From NCBI RefSeq assembly GCF_035440685.1, contig NZ_DAORMW010000007.1: a stretch of DNA of 64,000 bases. One strand, given 5' to 3'. Shown in pieces: positions 44,724 through 52,612 of the stretch (the stretch's first letter is position 1; the number at the start of each line of letters is the position of its first letter). Under the pieces are notes generated by a model. It saw nothing but the letters and a program-made list of their open reading frames with translations, made no database searches and had not been told where the DNA came from. Origin of the DNA: Accumulibacter appositus (GTDB lineage Bacteria > Pseudomonadota > Gammaproteobacteria > Burkholderiales > Rhodocyclaceae). The translations under genes were made by a program, and so were the position numbers.

Positions 44724-45914
44724 TTAAACGATCCCGCGGCGGCGCATCGTGCCGAAAGCCACCAGCAAGCCGATGGCCAGCAAAAACGAGCTGCCTGGCT
44801 CAGGAATCGCCGCCAGCATGCCATCCGCCAGGATCCCCTGGGTCGCGGCACTCGGGTGGTTGATGTCCCAGAACAGGGAGGCCTCAGGGTTGGAGCAAAC
44901 GGTAACCGGCTCACCGGGATCGATGACTGTGCCGACGAAGAAATTCACCAGGCACGGATCGCTCACGTTGGTCAATCCGAAGTCGTCGGGGTGAGCGGCC
45001 ACCTGTTGCAACAGACCAAAGGTATCGAAAGAATAAACCGTGAGGCTGGGATTGATGCCGAAGAGACTCCCGACAATACCCTCGAGCGCCGCATTGTAGG
45101 CCGCCGACAAGCTGGTCGCCAGGAACGCTGCTGATGGACTCCCATTAAGCTCGGGAGTCAGACCCAGGTCCGGAACGTTAGGTACCAACAGGTACTCGGC
45201 GCCAGCGGCCACCAGGCCACCGAGCACCGCCCCGACATCCTGCAGCGCTTCTTCCAGGCGAAGATTGACATTGGCAAAGGGGTCGGCGGCAGTGGGGTCG
45301 AACAGCAGCAGCGCGTCGCCGACGTCGTTCGAACCCGACCAGACGACGAACAGTGCATTGGGGTCCACAATACCGCTGACGTCCGTCGCAAACTGGTCAA
45401 ATTGCCCACGCAGACTGAACGGATAAAAAGTGGCAGCGCCTAAAGGCGTCGTCACTGGGGGAACGAGTCGGCCAGTGCTCGAATCGGTCGCCACGTCAAA
45501 GCGGTGGTAACGCGAACGGGCGCCACCGACTGCGTAGTTCGTCCCGGCCGGAGGATTCGGATCGAGCGCAGGCGGCCCCCACGGCAACAGGCCGCGCGCC
45601 GTGAGGTCGCCCGCAGCCGGCAGGTGAGCGGCGGCCTGCAGCCCGGTCCACAGCAGCTCGGAATAACTTGGGCCATTCTGGAAGCGCCCTGCAGAATACG
45701 CGTCCAGCGGCGGCTGAGGGGGCGGCTGCGGAATCTGGGTGACGGGAATCGGAAAACCGCCGGTGACCGGATTCGGAGCCCCCGTCCAGCCATACAGGTT
45801 GCCGTTGTCGGACAAACTGTCGCCAAGAACGAACATGTTCGAGAAACCCGCCAACGCCGAAAAAGGCATGGCAAGTGCGATGGCTGCCAGGCAGCCAATG
45901 AGATATCTCCGCAT
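44724..45914 (-). CDS. GDSL esterase/lipase with PEP-CTERM sorting signal
   Basis: A 396-residue secreted hydrolase. Signal peptide (RRYLIGCLAAIALAMPFSA LA) is followed directly by block I FVLGDSLSDNGN with the catalytic serine. Block II glycine is in YAVGGARS, block III asparagine in VWSGSNDVGD, and block V gives the Asp-x-x-His in FWDINHPSAA. The C-terminus has IPEPGS, a hydrophobic segment and a basic end (TMRRRGIV). The enzyme probably acts on an ester outside the inner membrane or bound in the extracellular matrix. ATG 45914 is used; an upstream in-frame TTG/ATG at 45944 lacks support. Its promoter is of the sigma54 type. Confidence 0.9.
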   Translation of the reverse strand: MRRYLIGCLAAIALAMPFSALAGFSNMFVLGDSLSDNGNLYGWTGAPNPVTGGFPIPVTQIPQPPPQPPLDAYSAGRFQNGPSYSELLWTGLQAAAHLPAAGDLTARGLLPWGPPALDPNPPAGTNYAVGGARSRYHRFDVATDSSTGRLVPPVTTPLGAATFYPFSLRGQFDQFATDVSGIVDPNALFVVWSGSNDVGDALLLFDPTAADPFANVNLRLEEALQDVGAVLGGLVAAGAEYLLVPNVPDLGLTPELNGSPSAAFLATSLSAAYNAALEGIVGSLFGINPSLTVYSFDTFGLLQQVAAHPDDFGLTNVSDPCLVNFFVGTVIDPGEPVTVCSNPEASLFWDINHPSAATQGILADGMLAAIPEPGSSFLLAIGLLVAFGTMRRRGIV

Positions 45915-46041
45915 GAGTAAGCCCCCCCAAAAAAGTTGGTCCAACCGGATAGATATGCTGCCCAGAAGCGTCCCGACGGCCTCGCCCCGCTTACCGCTCT
46001 GTCAGGAGTCGAGGCAGGCCGACAGTGCTTTCGCACCTCAT

Positions 46042-46058
46042 CGCAAGAATCGTGCCAG
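46042..46058 (-). promoter_or_regulatory. Sigma54 (RpoN) -24/-12 promoter of GDSL PEP-CTERM gene
   Basis: On the minus strand CTGGCACGATTCTTGCG, matching YTGGCACGRNNNTTGC at every defined position, with 10 bp between GG and GC. The transcript would begin near 46031 and have a leader of about 117 nt before ATG 45914. Confidence 0.88.
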
Positions 46059-46099
46059 CCATATACTTCATACACTTAGCCCCCACACGGCGGGACCTA

Positions 46100-46116
46100 T
46101 GTAAAGTTTACCGACA
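46100..46116 (-). promoter_or_regulatory. Candidate activator-binding site (UAS), second copy
   Basis: Minus-strand TGTCGGTAAACTTTACA, 42 bp before the -24 element. It differs from the element at 39283-39299 at 3 of 17 positions. The distance to the promoter differs by 33 bp between the two genes, about three helical turns, which would keep the same face of the DNA. Confidence 0.68.
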
Positions 46117-46195
46117 CCAAAGGAAGCCACTGCCTGTTGCCGCTGCCGGGATCAGGCTCACTGCAGCAAGCACCGCTGCGCTGGCCAGCGAGGCC

Positions 46196-47386
46196 TCAGG
46201 CCTGGCGGCGCCGGCTCATCGCCAAGCCCAGGCTGGCCAGCGCAGTCAGCGAGACCATTGGCAGGGCCAGGAGGCTGAGCGTCGCCCAGCCACCGCCGGT
46301 GACCAACAGGCCGGCGGCAAACGAGGTCAGCCCCTGCACACCGAGAACGATGAAATCGTTGCTGCCCTGCACTTTCGCCTTCTCCTCCGGGCGACAGGTT
46401 TCGATCAGCAGCGTCGTTCCGCCGACGAAAAGGAAATTCCATCCGACGCCGAGCAGCAGCAACGCCCACCAGAAGTGCATCAGGCTGACACCGGACAGGG
46501 CGATGCCTATACACAGCAACAGCAATGCGGCGCCTACCAGCAGCACGCCAAGCACCCCGTAGCGCTTGATCAGCTGTCCCGTGAAGAACGACGGCGCGAA
46601 CATGCCAATCACGTGCCATTGCAGAACGAAAGCGGTGTCCGCGAAAGACAGACCACAGATATCCATTGCCAAGGGCGTCGCCGTCATCAGCAGGTTCATT
46701 GTGGCGTAGCCGCAAGCGGCCGCCAGCACGGCGACGACGAACGCCGGCTGGCGTGCGATTTCGGAGAACGGCCGCCCGGCGGCCTGCTGTTCGCCAAGGG
46801 CCGGCAGCGGAATGTCGAGCCGGCTGGCGATCAGCATGGCCAGCGCGGCAAGAACGGCCAGCGCGAGGTAGCTCGCCAGGAAGGTCGATGGCAGCAGATC
46901 GCGGGTCAGGACGCCGACCTGTGGGCCGATAACGCCGCCAACGATACCACCGGCCAGGGTCAGCGAAATGGCTTTGCTCGTCCAGCCCGCAGGCGCCGCG
47001 TCCACGGCCGCAAAGCGGTACTGCTGACCGAAAGCGTTGTAGATGCCGGCAAAAACCGTTCCCAGGCACAACAGCCAGAAGCTGGCGGCGACCACCGCCA
47101 ACGCCGAAACTAGCGCACCAGCGATCCCGAATGCTGCGCCGAGCATGAAACCAGCGCGCCGCCCGCGGCGCTTCATGAACAGGGCCGCCGGCAAGGCCGC
47201 CAGCGCAGCACCAATGACGTAGGTGGTGATCGGCAGCGTCGCCAGGCGCTGATCGGTGGCCAGTTGTAGCCCGAGCAGGCCGTTGATCGCCACCAGGGTG
47301 ACACCATTGGTCAGCAGCAGGGCTTGTGCAGTCGCCAGCAGACCGATATTTCGCCGATAGCACGGCGCAGCCACAGTCGCGATCAT
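46196..47386 (-). CDS. MFS transporter, unknown substrate
   Basis: A 396-residue, 12-helix major facilitator. Typical loop between helices 2 and 3 is AALFMKRRGRRAGFMLGAAF, and a central loop rich in charged residues separates the halves (LPALGEQQAAGRPFSEIAR). Sequence style is that of small drug or metabolite exporters of the YcaD/YfcJ kind. It lies directly upstream (same strand) of the GDSL gene, but the sigma54 promoter between them makes them separate units. Confidence 0.82.
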   Translation of the reverse strand: MIATVAAPCYRRNIGLLATAQALLLTNGVTLVAINGLLGLQLATDQRLATLPITTYVIGAALAALPAALFMKRRGRRAGFMLGAAFGIAGALVSALAVVAASFWLLCLGTVFAGIYNAFGQQYRFAAVDAAPAGWTSKAISLTLAGGIVGGVIGPQVGVLTRDLLPSTFLASYLALAVLAALAMLIASRLDIPLPALGEQQAAGRPFSEIARQPAFVVAVLAAACGYATMNLLMTATPLAMDICGLSFADTAFVLQWHVIGMFAPSFFTGQLIKRYGVLGVLLVGAALLLLCIGIALSGVSLMHFWWALLLLGVGWNFLFVGGTTLLIETCRPEEKAKVQGSNDFIVLGVQGLTSFAAGLLVTGGGWATLSLLALPMVSLTALASLGLAMSRRRQA

Positions 47387-47510
47387 CGTCCGGGCACCCG
47401 CGATCAGCCGACAACAGGCCAGGGGTTCGCCGCGGCTCGCGTCGCCCGCGCCTGCCGCGCCTGCCTAATCCGCGCAGCGACCACTGCGAAAACGACAGCC
47501 CGCCCGCAGT

Positions 47511-48611
47511 TCAAGCGATAACGCCGCCACCGAGGCAGACCCGGCTTTCGTAGACCACCACCGATTGACCCGGCGTCACCGCCCACTGCGCTTCGGCAAA
47601 ACGAACCAGGCACGAGTCGGCGTCGACGCGCTCGATCTCGCAAGCGGCGTCGGCCTGGCGGTAGCGCGTCTTGGCGGTGTACACCCAGTGCGTGTGCGGC
47701 GCTTCGCCGCTGACCCAGGAGAGGTCCTCGGCACGCAGCTCGTCGGTCAGCAAGGCCGGATGTGTGTGCCCCTGGACGACGTATAGAGTGTTGCTGGCGA
47801 TGTCCTTGCGCGCCACGAACCAGGCGTCGTGGTCGCCGCTGTCACCATTCTTGCCGCCTTTGACCCCGCCGATGTGCAGACCCTTGCGCTGGCCGATGGT
47901 GTGATAGGCGACGCCGTCGTGCTCGCCGAGCAGGCGATCGTCGTCGAGGCTGCGAATCTCGCCCTTCTGCCTGGGCAGGTAGCGCATCAGGAAGTCCTTG
48001 AACGGGCGTTCGCCGATGAAGCAGATACCCGTCGAATCCTTCTTCAGCGCGACGTGCAGCCCGGCTGCTTCAGCAATCTTGCGCACCTCGCGCTTGTACA
48101 GGCCGGCCAGCGGGAACAGCGTCTTCGCCAATTGCTGCTGATTCAGGCGGTGCAGGAAATAGCTCTGGTCCTTGGTCCCGTCCTCGGCCTTGAGCAACTG
48201 GAACGTCCCGGCAAACTCGCGCACGCCGGCGTAGTGGCCCGTGGCGATGCAATCGGCGCCAATGCTCAGCGCGTGTTCGAGAAAGGCGCTGAACTTGATC
48301 TCCGAGTTGCACAGCACGTCCGGATTCGGCGTGCGACCGAGTTGGTATTCCTTGAGAAAGTGGGCGAAAACGCGTTCCTTGTATTCGGCAGCGAAGTTCA
48401 CCACCTCGACGTCGATGCCGATCACGTCGGCAAGGCTCATCACATCGACCAGATCCTGTCGCGACGAGCAATACTCGTCACTGTCGTCGTCCTCCCAGTT
48501 CTTCATGAACAGGCCGAGAACGTGCCAGCCCTGCTCCTTGAGCAGCAGCGCCGCCACTGCCGAATCGACCCCCCCGGACAAGCCGACGACCACTGTCTTT
48601 GCCTCGTTCAT
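47511..48611 (-). CDS. mnmA: tRNA-specific 2-thiouridylase MnmA
   Basis: A 366-residue enzyme that puts sulphur on U34 of tRNA for Lys, Glu and Gln. The PP-loop is GLSGGVDSAVAALLL (about 11-25). The two catalytic cysteines are in NPDVLCNSEIKF and DSTGICFIGER. IGQRKGLHIGG and the C-terminal beta-barrel are present. ATG 48611 matches the usual N-terminus; another ATG at 48635 is in frame. Copy B of the dispersed repeat ends about 40 bp before the start. The neighbourhood with nudJ is conserved with E. coli, apart from a secreted-protein gene in between. Confidence 0.95.
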   Translation of the reverse strand: MNEAKTVVVGLSGGVDSAVAALLLKEQGWHVLGLFMKNWEDDDSDEYCSSRQDLVDVMSLADVIGIDVEVVNFAAEYKERVFAHFLKEYQLGRTPNPDVLCNSEIKFSAFLEHALSIGADCIATGHYAGVREFAGTFQLLKAEDGTKDQSYFLHRLNQQQLAKTLFPLAGLYKREVRKIAEAAGLHVALKKDSTGICFIGERPFKDFLMRYLPRQKGEIRSLDDDRLLGEHDGVAYHTIGQRKGLHIGGVKGGKNGDSGDHDAWFVARKDIASNTLYVVQGHTHPALLTDELRAEDLSWVSGEAPHTHWVYTAKTRYRQADAACEIERVDADSCLVRFAEAQWAVTPGQSVVVYESRVCLGGGVIA

Positions 48612-48648
48612 GCTCTTGCCTTCGCTAACGTTCATGACATTCGAGATA

Positions 48649-48744
48649 CCCCCGATCATGAAAGCCATGACCGCCCCCCTCTTTTCCGGCCTTTCTCCCG
48701 CGAGGGGAGAAAGGCGATTTGTGAGTCGCATACGCGACTTTCAC
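48649..48744 (-). repeat. Dispersed repeat, copy B
   Basis: Read on the minus strand, block 1 (48744-48690) starts GTGAAAGTCGCGTATGCGAC and holds a strong hairpin CTTTCTCCC-GCGA-GGGGAGAAAG (plus-strand 48691-48713). Block 2 (48681-48649) contains GCGGTCATGGCTTTCATGAT. Block 1 is about 78% identical to copy A. The element fills the gap between the secreted-protein gene and mnmA; the distal part runs to within 2 bp of that gene's stop. Confidence 0.72.
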
Positions 48745-48745
48745 A

Positions 48746-49411
48746 TTAACGTTCAACATTCTCTGCCGAGCCAGGACCGCCGGCGACGGCAGGCAGCCGC
48801 ACTTCGTCGCCCTGACCATCCAACCAACGTTGCAATTCAATCACCAGCGCCGGCTGACCATTGTCACCAAACCAGCTATCGACGACGTAGCGCGCCGGCT
48901 CGGCGGTCGCCTCCCAGGCTGGCTTGCCGACGCCCGCCGTCGGCCGTCCGTCCACTGCGACTTCTGCTTGCACCATTTCCTCGATCTGTGCCGCATGGTG
49001 CACCTGGACCAGGTAGAGCACCCGCCACACCGGCTCGAGCACGCGATGAAAACGCAGCCAGCCGCGCGCTTCCAACAGGCGCAACAAGCGCGTATCGGTG
49101 GTCGCGTGGTCGATACAATCCATCCGCCCGTAAACCCCATCGTCGGCGGTGTTGCCGCCACGGTCGGCGGCGATCGGCGTCTGCCGGCCTGCCCAGCCAA
49201 GCAGCCAGCCAATCGCCAGCGACAGCTTCTCGCGCTCGTCAGCCGCGTTTCTTGCGCTGCCAAGAAGGGCCTGTACACGCGCCAGCTGTTCTTCGCCGTA
49301 ATGCACCTCGGATTGAGCCAGACAGCCGTAGTTGTAACAGACGCTGATCGTCTCGCCAGCGCTTGACGGTGCCGCCGCAGCCAATAGCGGCAGCACCAGC
49401 AGCCAGTTCAT
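48746..49411 (-). CDS. Predicted secreted protein of unknown function
   Basis: A 221-residue protein with a signal peptide (MNWLLVLPLLAAAAPSSA). The mature start SVCYNYGCLAQSEVHYGEEQ holds two cysteines five apart, likely a disulphide or metal site. The rest is mostly helical (EREKLSLAIGWLLGW; DATTDTRLLRLLEARGW-like) and contains DCIDHATTDT. I do not recognise the family. The ATG overlaps the nudJ stop as ATGA, so it is translated together with nudJ, upstream of mnmA. Confidence 0.7.
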   Translation of the reverse strand: MNWLLVLPLLAAAAPSSAGETISVCYNYGCLAQSEVHYGEEQLARVQALLGSARNAADEREKLSLAIGWLLGWAGRQTPIAADRGGNTADDGVYGRMDCIDHATTDTRLLRLLEARGWLRFHRVLEPVWRVLYLVQVHHAAQIEEMVQAEVAVDGRPTAGVGKPAWEATAEPARYVVDSWFGDNGQPALVIELQRWLDGQGDEVRLPAVAGGPGSAENVER

Positions 49412-49854
49412 TGCCAATGGGTGAGCAGTTCCAGCGGATAACGTCGACCCGCCAACCAGTCCTCAATACAGCGCAGCACCAGCGGACTGCGATGCTGCGC
49501 CTGCAGCGCCCGGATCTCGGCAAGTGTCAGCCAGTGCGCAGCCAGAATTCCGCTGTCAAGCTGTCGCTCAGGTTGGTGAGCGAGAATCTCGCCGCCGAAG
49601 CTGAAGCGCAGGTAGGTCACGTCGCGGGCTTCGTTGCGGCAGTTGTAAACGCCGAGCAGGTATTGCGGATTCAGGGTATAGGCGGTTTCTTCGAGCGTTT
49701 CGCGGACGACGGCATCGATCAGCGATTCGCGGCATTCGAGGTGGCCTGCCGGCTGGTTGTAGCAGACACCGTGCTCCGTTTCTTCTTCGACCAGCAGAAA
49801 GCGGCCATCGCGTTCGAGCACCGCGGCGACGGTGACGTTGGGTTTCCAGACCAT
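49408..49854 (-). CDS. nudJ: Nudix hydrolase NudJ
   Basis: A 148-residue Nudix enzyme. The box is GHLECRESLIDAVVRETLEE followed by T-A-Y, matching G-x5-E-x7-REUxEE. N-terminal strand PNVTVAAVLERDGRFLLVEE and HGVCYNQPAGHLE are typical of NudJ (thiamine-pyrophosphate and nucleoside tri/diphosphate hydrolase). NudJ is encoded beside mnmA in E. coli, and the same linkage is seen here. ATG 49854 is at the conserved N-terminus; the open frame continues upstream to 50049 without family resemblance. Confidence 0.9.
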   Translation of the reverse strand: MVWKPNVTVAAVLERDGRFLLVEEETEHGVCYNQPAGHLECRESLIDAVVRETLEETAYTLNPQYLLGVYNCRNEARDVTYLRFSFGGEILAHQPERQLDSGILAAHWLTLAEIRALQAQHRSPLVLRCIEDWLAGRRYPLELLTHWQ

Positions 49855-49960
49855 TCGACAAGCCTTGCGGATAGAGACAACTCGCCATTTTACCGCCAAC
49901 CGGGAGGCGAAATCGGCTAAACTTTCCGCTTCAGGATTTCCAGCAAAGGGAGAGCAAACC

Positions 49961-50881
49961 ATGTCCATGGCGGATCGCGACGGATTCATCTGGCACGACG
50001 GCAAGCTGGTGCCGTGGCGCCAGGCAACGACGCACGTGCTGACGCACACCCTGCACTACGGGATGGGCGTCTTCGAAGGGATTCGCGCCTACAAGGGCGA
50101 AAAGGGCACCGCCATTTTCCGTCTCGAGGAGCATACCGACCGGCTGTTCAATTCGGCCTACATCTTCCAGATGAAAATGCCTTACGACAAGGAAACGCTG
50201 CTCGAAGCACAGAAGGAAGTGGTGCGCGCCAACAAGCTCGAATCGTGCTACATCCGGCCGATCGTCTTCTACGGTTCCGAAGCCATGGGCATTGCCGCCA
50301 CGGCAGTCAGCACGCACGTGGCCATCGCCGCCTGGCCGTGGGGTGCCTACCTCGGCGTCGAGGGCATGGAAAAGGGCATTCGCGTCAAGACCTCGTCATT
50401 CACCCGTCACCACGTGAATATCAACATGTGCCGCTCGAAGTCGGTCGGGACCTATACCAACTCGATCCTCGCCCATCAGGAAGTGGCGCACGACGGCTAC
50501 GACGAGGCGCTGCTGCTCGACGTCGATGGCTATGTCGCCGAGGGCGCCGGCGAGAATATCTTCATCGTCAAGCGCGGCAAGCTGTACACGCCGGACCTGA
50601 CCTCCTGCCTCGAAGGCATCACCCGGGCCTCGGTGCTCGAGTTTGCCGAGGAACTCGGCATTCCGGTGATTGAAAAGCGGATCACCCGCGACGAGGTGTA
50701 TTGTGCCGACGAAGCTTTCTTCACCGGCACCGCCGCCGAAGTGACGCCGATTCGCGAACTCGACAATCGTCAGATCGGTGCCGGCCACCGCGGGCCAATC
50801 ACCACCCGCATCCAGAGCCTGTACTTCGATTGCGTGCACGGCCGGGTTCCCGCGCATGCGGACTGGCTCGCCTACGTTTAA
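49961..50881 (+). CDS. ilvE: Branched-chain amino acid aminotransferase
   Basis: A 306-residue class IV PLP enzyme for the last step of Val, Leu and Ile synthesis. Motifs: HTLHYGMGVFEGIRAYKG, the PLP-binding lysine in SKSVGTYTNSILAHQEV is absent as such, the expected Schiff-base lysine lying in the CRSKSVG/SSFTRHHVNINMCRSK region, EGAGENIFIVKRG for the cofactor phosphate, and FFTGTAAEVTPI. GGGAGAG before ATG 49961 marks the start; the frame is open further upstream, overlapping nudJ. It leads the plus-strand run ilvE, zf-CHCC, waaF, an order common in betaproteobacteria. Confidence 0.93.
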   Translation: MSMADRDGFIWHDGKLVPWRQATTHVLTHTLHYGMGVFEGIRAYKGEKGTAIFRLEEHTDRLFNSAYIFQMKMPYDKETLLEAQKEVVRANKLESCYIRPIVFYGSEAMGIAATAVSTHVAIAAWPWGAYLGVEGMEKGIRVKTSSFTRHHVNINMCRSKSVGTYTNSILAHQEVAHDGYDEALLLDVDGYVAEGAGENIFIVKRGKLYTPDLTSCLEGITRASVLEFAEELGIPVIEKRITRDEVYCADEAFFTGTAAEVTPIRELDNRQIGAGHRGPITTRIQSLYFDCVHGRVPAHADWLAYV

Positions 50882-50903
50882 CCCCGTTTGCAAGGTTGCC
50901 ACC

Positions 50904-51101
50904 ATGCCCCAGAACACCCAGCAGAAGCCCATCGAGATCAGCGCCAAGGACTTGCCCTTGCATTGCCCAACCAGCGACGCACCGCTATGGGCTCGACATC
51001 CGCGCGTCTTTCTCGAGATCACCCACACTGGGGAGGCCATCTGTCCGTACTGCAGTGCGCACTACGTGCTGACCGGCGAATTGCCGAAAGGGCACCACTG
51101 A
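50904..51101 (+). CDS. Small zf-CHCC zinc-finger protein
   Basis: A 65-residue protein. Zinc ligands are visible in DLPLHCPTSDAPLWARHPRV and AICPYCSAHYVL, giving the C-H-C-C pattern also found in mitochondrial NDUFS6. Its position between ilvE and waaF is conserved in many betaproteobacteria. Role unknown; a link with complex I assembly is suggested only by the domain family. Confidence 0.88.
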   Translation: MPQNTQQKPIEISAKDLPLHCPTSDAPLWARHPRVFLEITHTGEAICPYCSAHYVLTGELPKGHH

Positions 51102-51152
51102 TCGTCGGCGGCCACCCGCTGCGAGTGCTCGTGGCCGGCTGACCCAAAGCTC

Positions 51153-52169
51153 ATGAAAGTACTGATTGTCGCCCCGTCATGGATCGGCGACACGGTCCTC
51201 GCGCAACCGCTCTTCCGGCGGCTGCACGAACGCACGCCAGGCCTGCAGCTTGACGCGCTGGCGCCACGCTGGGTGGCTCCGGTTCTGGAGCGCATGCCGG
51301 AAATCGCCCAGGTCGTCGACAGCCCCTTCGCCCACGGCGAGCTGTCGCTGAAAGCACGTCATCATCTAGCGCGCCGGCTGGCCGTGGCCGGCTACCAGCG
51401 TGCCTACGTCCTGCCCAACTCGCTCAAGTCGGCGCTGGTACCCTTCTTTGCCGGCATTCCCGAACGCATTGGCTTCGTCGGCGAGAAGCGCTACGGCCTG
51501 ATCAACCAGCGCCATACGCTCGACAAGACGCTGCTGCCGCAGATGGCCGAACGCTTCGCCCAACTCGCCGAGGCCCCCGCGGCTCCGCTGCCGCGACCGC
51601 TGCCGTCGCCACGACTGACTTCAAGCAGCGAACAAGGTGCCACTACCCTGGCCGAACTCGCCCTCGAGCTCCCCGAAAAGCTGGCGGTCTTCTGCCCCGG
51701 CGCTGAATACGGCCCGGCCAAGCGCTGGCCGGCACGGCATTTCGCGACGCTGAACGACGCGCTGAGCGCACGTGGCTACACCGTATGGCTCGTCGGCTCG
51801 GCGAAAGACCAGCCGATCGCCGCAGAGATCACCCGCCTGGCGCAAGCGGCAAGCGCACCACGCAACCTCTGCGGCCGCACTTCATTGCGCCAGGCGATCG
51901 ACCTGCTGGCGGCAGCGTCTTTCGTCGTCTGCAACGATTCCGGCCTGATGCATGTCGCCGCTGCCCTCGGCCGACCGCTGATCGCCGTGTATGGCTCATC
52001 GTCACCCGGTTTCACGCCGCCGCTGTCGGAGCGGGCTCAGGTCATCAGCCTCGAGCTGGAATGCAGCCCCTGCTTCAAGCGCGAATGTCCGCTCGGCCAT
52101 CTCGACTGCCTGAACAAGCTCCCGCCGCAGCGCGTACTCGACGCCTGCCTGTCAAGGAGCACCGGATGA
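51153..52169 (+). CDS. waaF: ADP-heptose:LPS heptosyltransferase II
   Basis: A 338-residue GT9 glycosyltransferase adding the second heptose to the LPS inner core on the cytoplasmic face. Features: VLIVAPSWIGDTVLAQPLF with the acceptor-site aspartate, YQRAYVLPNSLKSALVPFFA, FCPGAEYGPAKRWP for donor binding, CNDSGLMHVAAALGRPL and GSSSPGFTPPL, and a C-terminal cysteine set (CSPCFKRECPLGHLDC). The stop overlaps the next gene (ATGA). Confidence 0.93.
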   Translation: MKVLIVAPSWIGDTVLAQPLFRRLHERTPGLQLDALAPRWVAPVLERMPEIAQVVDSPFAHGELSLKARHHLARRLAVAGYQRAYVLPNSLKSALVPFFAGIPERIGFVGEKRYGLINQRHTLDKTLLPQMAERFAQLAEAPAAPLPRPLPSPRLTSSSEQGATTLAELALELPEKLAVFCPGAEYGPAKRWPARHFATLNDALSARGYTVWLVGSAKDQPIAAEITRLAQAASAPRNLCGRTSLRQAIDLLAAASFVVCNDSGLMHVAAALGRPLIAVYGSSSPGFTPPLSERAQVISLELECSPCFKRECPLGHLDCLNKLPPQRVLDACLSRSTG

Positions 52170-52612
52170 TCGCCACCTTCGCCAACCCGGCCGAGGTCGA
52201 AGCGGCGTTTTACGAAGCCATCGCCCGCGCCGATCTGATTGCCCTGATGAGCGTCTGGGCCGACGACGAAGACATCGTCTGCATTCATCCGACCGGCCAG
52301 CGGCTGAGCGGCACGACGGCGATCCGTGACAGCTGGCGAAGCATTTTTGCCAACAATCCGCGCCTGAAAGTACGCCTGTCGCGCGTCCTGCGCTGGAACA
52401 GCATGCTGCTGGCGGTGCACAATGTGGTCGAAACCTTGTACATCGGCGACGAGCAAAAGCCACACGGCCCGATGCTGGCCACCAACGTCTTCCAGCGCGG
52501 CACCAACGGCTGGCGCCTTCTCGCGCATCATTCCTCGACCGCCGCCGATCGCGAGCTGGCCGACAAGCGCGCCGGTGAGCGCGAACAAAGCACGCCGCGG
52601 GTTCTGCATTGA
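52166..52612 (+). CDS. NTF2/SnoaL-like protein
   Basis: A 148-residue protein of the cone-shaped NTF2-like fold. Core pattern: FYEAIARADLIALMSVWADD, EDIVCIHPTGQRLSGTTAI, SWRSIFANNPRLKVR, and GWRLLAHHSS near the end. The histidines (IHPTG, AHHSS) line the usual pocket. Members serve as small enzymes or ligand-binding units; the role here is unknown. Coupled by 4-bp overlaps to waaF and to the hydrolase gene behind it. Confidence 0.82.
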   Translation: MIATFANPAEVEAAFYEAIARADLIALMSVWADDEDIVCIHPTGQRLSGTTAIRDSWRSIFANNPRLKVRLSRVLRWNSMLLAVHNVVETLYIGDEQKPHGPMLATNVFQRGTNGWRLLAHHSSTAADRELADKRAGEREQSTPRVLH

